Below are positions 5,866 through 9,499 of a stretch of DNA of 9,499 nucleotides, in pieces. The notes under the pieces were generated by a model. The model ran no database searches. It was given only the letters and a program-made list of their open reading frames with translations, and had not been told where the DNA came from. Within the stretch, counting starts at the first letter, position 1. Every line of letters begins with the position of its first letter. The position numbers and the translations under genes are program-made. Origin of the DNA: a candidate division NC10 bacterium SPGG6 (GTDB lineage Bacteria; Methylomirabilota; Methylomirabilia; Methylomirabilales; CSP1-5); assembly GCA_001643535.1 (NCBI GenBank), contig LXTG01000027.1:8054-17552 (forward strand), given 5' to 3'.

Positions 5866-6096
5866 CGAGAATCGAGAGTCGAGTATAATTTCGAATTTGG
5901 GACTTCGAGTCGTGAGCCTCAGTCGAACGATTTCGGGTTTCGGATTTAAACCGCGGTTGTCTCAAATTCGAAATCCACAATTCGAAATCCGAAATCGCCT
6001 TGCTCTCGACGCTCAACTCTCAACCCTGAACTTTGAACCATGAACCGTAACTGTCCATGAACCCTGAACTCTGAACCATATGTGAACTGTGAACCA
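5866..6096. repeat. Degenerate 7-base repeat tracts with an inverted repeat
   Basis: Almost the whole gap between the convergent TauE and Mrr-like genes is built from heptads. From 5866 come CGAGAAT, CGAGAGT, then AATTTCG and AATTTGG (5887-5900); from 5929 GATTTCG and GGTTTCG; from 5963 CAAATTC and GAAATCC types, with GAAATCC at 5970 and again at 5984; from 6003 to 6093 CTCTCAA, CCCTGAA, CTCTGAA, CCATGAA and CTGTGAA types, with small phase shifts near 6045-6055 and 6076-6079. Arms 5887-5903 and 5959-5975 form an inverted repeat (15 of 17 matching), and AACCGCGGTT at 5949-5958 is a perfect palindrome between them. The tract stops one base before the stop codon of the leftward gene. Not a CRISPR: units are contiguous, short and diverged. 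Confidence 0.7.
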
Positions 6097-6588
6097 TTAC
6101 ACGGCGAGGCGGTAGTCCTGTATCAAGTCCGCAAGGCGCTTCGCGTTAATCAGCTCAACAGGAGGCCCCTCCGGCCTCTTGGAAGTCTCTTCATCAAAAA
6201 ACCCGGTCGTGATGAAGATGCCTTTCGTCGCCTGTTCGCCCTTGACTTGGTCCCGGAGGGCGTTCACTCGGACTGAACTTACGAAGTTGTCCTCGGGATG
6301 GCTACAGTGGACGAGGAAATCCCCCCCCGTAATCGGCTGAGGGTTGACGGCCGCGATCTCCAGCTCCCGCGGTCCACTCCGGACATAGGAGCTGACCACG
6401 AGCCCCATCTCCTCAACGAGTTTGAGGCAAAGCCGTTCAAAGTCTTCTATGGTGAGGTGGGCAAATCCGGAGGTCACATCTGGGCGGCGGCCCTCTCGTT
6501 CGACGGTCGGCCGGCTGGGTTTGGCGAAGATCAATAAGGAGATCAGGAGAAAGCCGATCGCAAGGGCGACCAGGACTAAAAGAAACAT
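6097..6588 (-). CDS. Membrane-anchored Mrr-like (restriction endonuclease fold) protein, probably catalytically dead
   Basis: A 163-residue protein with one N-terminal membrane helix (2-21), a basic/polar linker, then a domain (about 45-160) resembling the Mrr_cat/restriction-endonuclease fold: LTIEDFERLCLKLVEEMG at the start, a core ending GGDFLVHCSHP (88-98), and KGEQATKGIFITTGFF (116-131), matching the family's 'ATKGVFVTTG-F' strand. Active members carry an Asp and a Q/E-x-K in the core strand (typically VQCK). Here the corresponding strand reads LVHCS, with no lysine, and the upstream acidic position reads RELEIAA. I infer loss of nuclease activity and a role as a membrane-tethered binding domain, but the alignment is by eye. 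The start at ATG 6588 follows AGTAGGA, which overlaps the stop of a 55-residue gene upstream, so the two form an operon. Confidence 0.7.
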   Translation of the reverse strand: MFLLVLVALAIGFLLISLLIFAKPSRPTVEREGRRPDVTSGFAHLTIEDFERLCLKLVEEMGLVVSSYVRSGPRELEIAAVNPQPITGGDFLVHCSHPEDNFVSSVRVNALRDQVKGEQATKGIFITTGFFDEETSKRPEGPPVELINAKRLADLIQDYRLAV

Positions 6589-6595
6589 GATGATC

Positions 6596-6763
6596 CTACT
6601 TGATCATGTCCTCGTAGATTTCGTCCTCGCGTCCCTCTTCGATGAGCCGGTCGTGCTTGAAGGCCTGCTTGAGGGCCGTATAGAGGCAGACCAACACCAA
6701 GATCAGGAGCATCGTGATGGGGATGTTATCAGGCCGGGTGAGGATAAAAATGAACTGATCCAT
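6596..6763 (-). CDS. Small single-helix membrane protein, 55 residues
   Basis: A short gene easily missed by length cut-offs. The product begins MDQFIFILTRPDNIPI, has one hydrophobic helix (about 14-31) and a charged cytoplasmic-type tail with KHDRLIEEGREDEIYEDMIK. The pattern of a short N-terminal lead, one helix and a 'DRLIxEG+xDE' tail recalls small proteins I have seen beside cytochrome or membrane genes in other environmental phyla, without a known function. Support for it being real: it starts about 30 bases downstream of a strong promoter (6800-6828), the tail is rich in Glu/Asp/Lys as in real small membrane proteins, and its TAG stop overlaps the ribosome site of the Mrr-like gene, a typical operon arrangement. 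An AGGGGGA and a CAGGGAAA lie 10-25 bases before the ATG. Function unknown. Confidence 0.72.
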   Translation of the reverse strand: MDQFIFILTRPDNIPITMLLILVLVCLYTALKQAFKHDRLIEEGREDEIYEDMIK

Positions 6764-6799
6764 GGCTTGGTTTCCCTGTCCCCCTGGGTTGCGGAAAGG

Positions 6800-6828
6800 A
6801 TTGTACCCGGATCCCGCCGGTATTGCAA
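6800..6828 (-). promoter_or_regulatory. Sigma70-type promoter for the leftward operon
   Basis: On the minus strand TTGCAA (6823-6828, 4 of 6 to TTGACA) and TACAAT (6800-6805, 5 of 6 to TATAAT) are separated by exactly 17 bases. Transcription would begin near 6793, leaving about 30 bases of leader before the 55-residue gene at 6763. Confidence 0.65.
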
Positions 6829-6868
6829 GGCCTTTTCCCCTGCCTTCCGAGCACCCACGCGCGTCGGT

Positions 6869-6897
6869 TTGACACCCCCTCGACCATCCGCTATAGT
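6869..6897 (+). promoter_or_regulatory. Sigma70-type promoter for the rightward operon
   Basis: A perfect TTGACA at 6869-6874 and TATAGT at 6892-6897 (5 of 6) with a 17-base spacer. Transcription would start near 6904, about 24 bases before the ATG at 6928. Its -35 lies 40 bases from the -35 of the divergent leftward promoter, so one regulator could act on both. Confidence 0.72.
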
Positions 6898-6927
6898 GGG
6901 GAGGTTTTTCGGGGCGGGGTGCCGCTG

Positions 6928-7095
6928 ATGTACTATCTGGGCCGGGGACTTCAGGTGCTGGGGATGGCCAATCTGGGGGTGGCTCTCTTCGTCGGGTTCA
7001 CCGAGGAGCACGGCATGGGGCCCGAGTTGCTCCTCCTCGGGATCGGCGCCGTCCTGTTCATGGTGGGTCGGTTTCTCCAGGGGAGGGAAGGATGA
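6928..7095 (+). CDS. Small two-helix membrane protein, 55 residues
   Basis: Product begins MYYLGRGLQVLGMANLGVA and has two hydrophobic helices (about 6-23 and 33-49) joined by an acidic loop, FTEEHGMGPE, ending RFLQGREG. I recognise the overall pattern (short YYLGR lead, 'LxLLGxGxxxFxxGRxLQ' end) as a widespread type of unnamed small inner-membrane protein, but no function is known. ATG 6928 is preceded by a G-rich GGGGCGGGG at 6911-6919; GTG 6919, three codons upstream, is in frame and possible. A strong promoter lies just upstream (6869-6897). The stop overlaps the start of the TPR gene (ATGA at 7092), so the pair is translationally coupled and probably works together. Confidence 0.75.
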   Translation: MYYLGRGLQVLGMANLGVALFVGFTEEHGMGPELLLLGIGAVLFMVGRFLQGREG

Positions 7096-8144
7096 GGCAC
7101 CTTCTGGTTCCTTGGATCATCGGGATATTGCTTGGAGGTGCCTCTCTGGCTCACGCCTCCCTTGAGCTCGAGGAGAAGGCGATGCAGGCCTACCAACAGG
7201 GGGATGCCCTGCGTCGGGCGGGGCGGTACGAGGAGGCAGTCCGGGCGTACTGGCAAACCCTCCAGATTTTCCCGGAACATCCGGCCGCCTTCGATCGCCT
7301 CCGAGCAATCTACAACAGCGGGCATACGGCAGCCGAGACCATCAAGCTACTCGAGGGGAGAGTCGCCCGGGTGGAGGGCAACTTCATCGCGTGGAATCTC
7401 TTGGGTGTTCTATACGGACGGGAGCGACGCTGGAATGAGGCCCTGAAGGCCTTTGAGCGCAGCTTGGCGGCAGAGCCGAGGGCCGCAGATACCCTGGTGA
7501 ACCGCGGCTGGATCCTGGTAGAGCTGCGCCGCTATGAGGACGCCGTGGCCGCCTTTGAGGCCGCCTTGAAACATCAGCCCCGGCTGGCCCGCGCTCACGC
7601 TGGGCTCGGCAGCGCCCTGGTTGAGGCGCGGGGTGAGTATTCAGAGGGGATGAACCGGTATCTCACGGCAGTCCAGTTAGATCCAGAGAACCCCGCCCTC
7701 TTAAATGACCTGGGTTGGATTGCGTTCAAGATGAGGCGGTATCCGGAGGCGGTTGCCGCTCTTGAAAAGGCCTCGACCCTGGACCCTCAGAACCCGATGA
7801 TCCAGACCAACCTGGGATTGGCGTACCAGAAGGTGGACAAAACCGAGGAGGCGCTCGCCCAATTTCACAGGGCGCTCGCCGTGAATCCGGAATACACACT
7901 GGCGTTATATGGGGTGGGGAAGGTCTATGAAACCCGAGGCCAGTACCCCGGGGCCCTTCAGGCCTATCGGCAGGCCTGGAAGCAAAGTGGGAACGATCTC
8001 TACTTGTTTCTCTGGGTCCAGGCCTACATGTCGAGTCACGGCCAGGCGATGATCTTCTTCCTGTTCGCCTTTCTGGCCGTTGGGGGAGTGGCCGCCCTTC
8101 GGTCCCTCCGAGGGCGCAGGGCCCCAGCCACCACAAAAGGGTGA
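7092..8144 (+). CDS. Exported TPR-repeat protein with C-terminal membrane anchor
   Basis: A 350-residue protein built of tetratricopeptide repeats, helical pairs that bind other proteins. A signal peptide (residues 1-22, cleavage likely after AHA) is followed by about seven TPR-like units (roughly 31-64, 98-131, 132-165, 166-201, 202-235, 236-269, 270-303). Typical positions are seen, such as GxxYxxxxxxxEAxxxFxxAL and Pro at unit ends (NPEYTLALYGVGKVYETRG). A C-terminal helix (about 318-337) and a short Arg-rich tail (SLRGRRA) suggest anchoring in the inner membrane with the repeats in the periplasm. The ATG at 7092 overlaps the previous stop and has GGGAGGGAAGG directly upstream. The gene ends head to tail against a leftward gene with no gap. 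The role is presumably scaffolding or envelope assembly; the partner is unknown, the small membrane protein upstream being the obvious candidate. Confidence 0.88.
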   Translation: MRHLLVPWIIGILLGGASLAHASLELEEKAMQAYQQGDALRRAGRYEEAVRAYWQTLQIFPEHPAAFDRLRAIYNSGHTAAETIKLLEGRVARVEGNFIAWNLLGVLYGRERRWNEALKAFERSLAAEPRAADTLVNRGWILVELRRYEDAVAAFEAALKHQPRLARAHAGLGSALVEARGEYSEGMNRYLTAVQLDPENPALLNDLGWIAFKMRRYPEAVAALEKASTLDPQNPMIQTNLGLAYQKVDKTEEALAQFHRALAVNPEYTLALYGVGKVYETRGQYPGALQAYRQAWKQSGNDLYLFLWVQAYMSSHGQAMIFFLFAFLAVGGVAALRSLRGRRAPATTKG

Positions 8145-9113
8145 CTACCGCTTCTTGGCTGCCAGGGCCTGCAGCATGCGCTCGGCCTCAAGGATGCGCT
8201 GCGACTCGATTTTCAACCGATTTATCCACGACCAGCGCCGCGGCCTGAGCGAAGAGGCGCCGAACTCCTTGGGGCGGAGGGCCTCCAAATGGACGACCTC
8301 AACCCAGGAATAGCCCAGCTTGAAGAGGGCCAGCACGCCCAGAAGGGCGAATAATCCTGCCAGGAGGTTAAACCCCAGGAACGGCATGAACCCCTCCGAC
8401 GTGAACGGGGCGGTGAGCAGATCCTGGATGCCCGGGGTGCCCGCCGTAGGGAAGGTATACTTCAAGACGTAAGCGAGGCCGAGGGCCGCACAGACCCCGG
8501 CAATCGAGAAGGCAACAAGGGCGCCGGGGATCTGCGCGCGGGTCCGGGCGCGCTGGCGCTGGATTTCGGTTTGGAGTCGGGTCCTGGCTACGCGATCGAC
8601 AATGGCGTTGGCCAGCTCCATCTTCTGACGTAACGCCACATCCTTCTTCTCGAGATCCTGAAGTGTATAATCCCGCTTTCCAACCGCCTTGGCGATTTCA
8701 TCGAGCAGCTTGCTTGCGGTCTCCTCGGCCTGGGCGAGCTCCTCGCGGTCCGCGGTCCTGGTGCCACTCTCAAAATCGATGAGCGCGTAGAGGACCTCTT
8801 GCGCCCGCTCGAAAGAGGGGTCGGCACCGACCGCCAGTGGCTCTGCCGCTTGACGCTGAGCCGGGGCCGGTGCGGTCGCCTCTTCCTTGGGTTGAGCTTT
8901 GGTCTCGGTTGGCTTTGCAGCGGGAGCAGCTTGGGGATGCACTACTAGGGCGGACGGTGCCCCTGAAACCGTCCGCCCGTCAGCTTTTCCCTGGAGTAAC
9001 CTGATCGCGGCCGCCGCCGCCTCGGCCGCGCGGTGCGCGAAGCCGGGCCGCCACATCAGCGAGCCATAGCCGAACACCCAGATGTCGCCGGTGTCGTCGC
9101 GGGGGCCGTTCAT
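8145..9113 (-). CDS. Coiled-coil two-helix membrane protein, frame fused to a ChaC N-terminus
   Basis: The open frame encodes 322 residues of mixed origin. Residues 1 to about 30 are the start of a gamma-glutamylcyclotransferase (described separately). From about residue 37 the sequence is unrelated: an Ala/Pro/Lys-rich stretch (55-96), a long charged helix likely to form a coiled coil (about 100-193), a membrane helix (195-219), a short loop, a second helix (242-267) and a basic C-terminus (LRPRRWSWINRLKIESQRILEAERML). I do not recognise the family; it may be an envelope-organising or signalling protein. The true start of this part is uncertain: GTG 8942 is possible but has no ribosome site, and the native N-terminus may lie on sequence not present here. 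The gene is convergent with, and abuts, the TPR gene. Codon use changes from the fused N-terminus (GGC/GCG-rich) to the body (AGG, TTA, GGG present). Confidence 0.6.
   Translation of the reverse strand: MNGPRDDTGDIWVFGYGSLMWRPGFAHRAAEAAAAAIRLLQGKADGRTVSGAPSALVVHPQAAPAAKPTETKAQPKEEATAPAPAQRQAAEPLAVGADPSFERAQEVLYALIDFESGTRTADREELAQAEETASKLLDEIAKAVGKRDYTLQDLEKKDVALRQKMELANAIVDRVARTRLQTEIQRQRARTRAQIPGALVAFSIAGVCAALGLAYVLKYTFPTAGTPGIQDLLTAPFTSEGFMPFLGFNLLAGLFALLGVLALFKLGYSWVEVVHLEALRPKEFGASSLRPRRWSWINRLKIESQRILEAERMLQALAAKKR
8948..8978. terminator. Perfect 11-base hairpin inside the leftward frame
   Basis: GGGCGGACGGT (8948-8958) and ACCGTCCGCCC (8968-8978) pair perfectly around a nine-base loop, followed on the + strand by GTCAGCTTTTCC. 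It has the shape of a rho-independent terminator on that strand, though the T-run is short and offset. A hairpin this strong suggests the surrounding sequence is not genuinely coding. Confidence 0.4.
9010..9113 (-). pseudogene. ChaC-type gamma-glutamylcyclotransferase, N-terminal fragment
   Basis: The first ~30 residues contain DIWVFGYGSLMWRPGF (residues 10-25), the diagnostic N-terminal motif of the ChaC family, which cleaves the gamma-glutamyl group of glutathione as 5-oxoproline; FGYGSL binds the substrate's glutamyl part. A normal member is about 170-220 residues and continues with an RxLxxYS/HRGT region and a catalytic glutamate. None of this is present, because the frame switches into unrelated sequence after FAHRAAEAA. 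The exact break is masked by a GC-only stretch around 9005-9030. Together with the DUF2125-like gene beyond it, the fragment looks alphaproteobacterial. As it stands the fragment cannot be active; in its source genome it would be intact if this is an assembly join. Confidence 0.7.
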
Positions 9114-9118
9114 GGTAC

Positions 9119-9277
9119 TAGAGCAAAATCCGATCGATTGGACTCGGTCGGATTATGCCAGCCCGCGCCAGTCTTAATGGGACAAGAGGGGCGGGCCGCC
9201 GACCGTTCGGCGGAAGCATGCGCGGCGATTGAGCGCAGGTCATCATTACGCAGTAAAGATGACCGCACAATGCTCTA
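9119..9277. repeat. Palindrome-rich spacer bounded by TAGAGCA/TGCTCTA
   Basis: The gap between the divergent ChaC and DUF2125-like genes is framed by the inverted heptamers TAGAGCA (9119-9125) and TGCTCTA (9271-9277). Inside are three hairpins: AATCCGA/TCGGATT (9127-9133 with 9148-9154), CCGCCGA/TCGGCGG (9196-9202 with 9207-9213, four-base loop) and GGTCATC/GATGACC (9238-9244 with 9258-9264). It resembles compound intergenic repeats of alphaproteobacteria; no gene is seen in it. Confidence 0.45.
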
Positions 9278-9331
9278 AAAAACTCGCCTGGGCCGTCGTT
9301 TCGGGTTCGGCGATTATACCAAGGATCAGTG

Positions 9332-9499
9332 ATGCAATCGAAGATCCGCCTCGCCGCCGTCGTCGTCGCGCTGCTCGGGCTCGCCTGGACCGGCTATTGG
9401 GTGGCGGCCAAGGTCTGGCTGCGCGGCGCGATCGCCGACTGGGCCGCCGCGCGCGAGGCCGAGGGCTTCACGGTCGGTATCATCGAACAGGACATCACC
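9332..9499 (+). CDS. DUF2125-like exported/anchored protein (3' partial)
   Basis: The first 56 codons of a gene cut by the window end. The product starts MQSKIRLAAVVVALLGLAW, a positively charged lead and a hydrophobic helix (about 6-27) acting as signal or anchor, then an amphipathic stretch (LRGAIADWAAAREAEGF) and VGIIEQDIT. Such an opening, helix followed by 'W---R-A-G--V' and a beta-type start, matches the N-terminus of DUF2125 proteins, a family largely confined to alphaproteobacteria and of unknown function. ATG 9332 is preceded by AAGGA five to nine bases upstream. G+C is about 75% over 9361-9480, well above the 60-67% of typical genes earlier in the window. From memory, DUF2125 genes lie beside ChaC genes in some Rhizobiales, which is the arrangement here. 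The call is provisional because only the N-terminus is visible. Confidence 0.55.
   Translation, partial: MQSKIRLAAVVVALLGLAWTGYWVAAKVWLRGAIADWAAAREAEGFTVGIIEQDIT

Noticed and set aside
5298..5888. 196-codon + strand frame over the end of TauE
   Set aside because: Gly/Arg/Pro/Cys-rich shadow of the TauE gene running into the repeats; no family features.
5929..6093. CRISPR array
   Set aside because: Units are 7 bases, contiguous and diverged, with no spacers and no cas genes nearby.
6097..6588. Active restriction-modification or defence system
   Set aside because: The endonuclease-like domain lacks the expected catalytic lysine, is membrane anchored, and no methylase or specificity gene is adjacent.
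6703..7011. 102-codon leftward frame across the divergent promoter region
   Set aside because: It runs antisense through the 55-residue + strand gene and both promoters and has no site or recognisable features.
8145..9113. Genuine novel ChaC-coiled-coil fusion enzyme
   Set aside because: Only the first 30 residues of ChaC are present, without its catalytic glutamate, so a functional fusion is unlikely; a join between genomes explains it better.

Overview
The window reads as a bacterial chromosome segment of roughly 60-65% G+C that carries the tail of a heme-copper oxidase operon, a downstream set of oxidase-assembly and membrane-transport genes, and an unrelated divergent gene pair. The last ~500 bases look as if they come from a different organism. 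Oxidase subunit style, DUF420/DUF983 linkage, small membrane proteins and degenerate heptad repeats between genes would fit an uncultivated lineage such as NC10/Methylomirabilota or a deltaproteobacterial-type phylum. This placement is recall-based inference, not proven here.

Region 1 (1-2469, + strand): a tightly packed oxidase operon. It holds an oxidase subunit III (5' end outside the window), a 92-residue exported CxxC membrane protein, a second and more canonical subunit III, a small subunit IV, and a DUF420 (CtaM/YozB-type) protein. Genes overlap or lie within a few tens of bases of each other. Subunits I and II are presumably upstream of the window.

Region 2 (2470-5781, + strand): after a ~316-base gap with repeated GTCAT motifs and a hairpin comes a DUF983 zinc-ribbon membrane protein. 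It overlaps an ABC-2 type ATPase, which overlaps its permease, and a TauE/SafE transporter follows. DUF420 and DUF983 genes often travel with oxidase genes, so the ABC pair may serve oxidase maturation, for example metal or cofactor handling; that is inference.

Region 3 (5782-6096): a gap between convergent genes filled by a REP-like inverted repeat and long tracts of degenerate 7-base repeats. A short tract of the same kind forms the ABC permease/TauE junction.

Region 4 (6097-8144): a divergent locus. Leftward are a 55-residue membrane protein and a membrane-anchored Mrr-like protein whose nuclease residues look lost. Rightward are another 55-residue membrane protein and a secreted/anchored TPR protein. 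Two good sigma70-type promoters with 17-base spacers lie back to back between 6800 and 6897.

Region 5 (8145-9499): a leftward coiled-coil membrane protein whose open frame runs into the first ~30 residues of a ChaC-type gamma-glutamylcyclotransferase, then a palindrome-rich spacer and the start of a DUF2125-like gene at about 75% G+C. The last two are alphaproteobacterial in character and the frame switches identity near 9000-9020. An assembly chimera is the simplest explanation, with recent recombination the alternative. I do not see a convincing novel defence or mobile system in the window.
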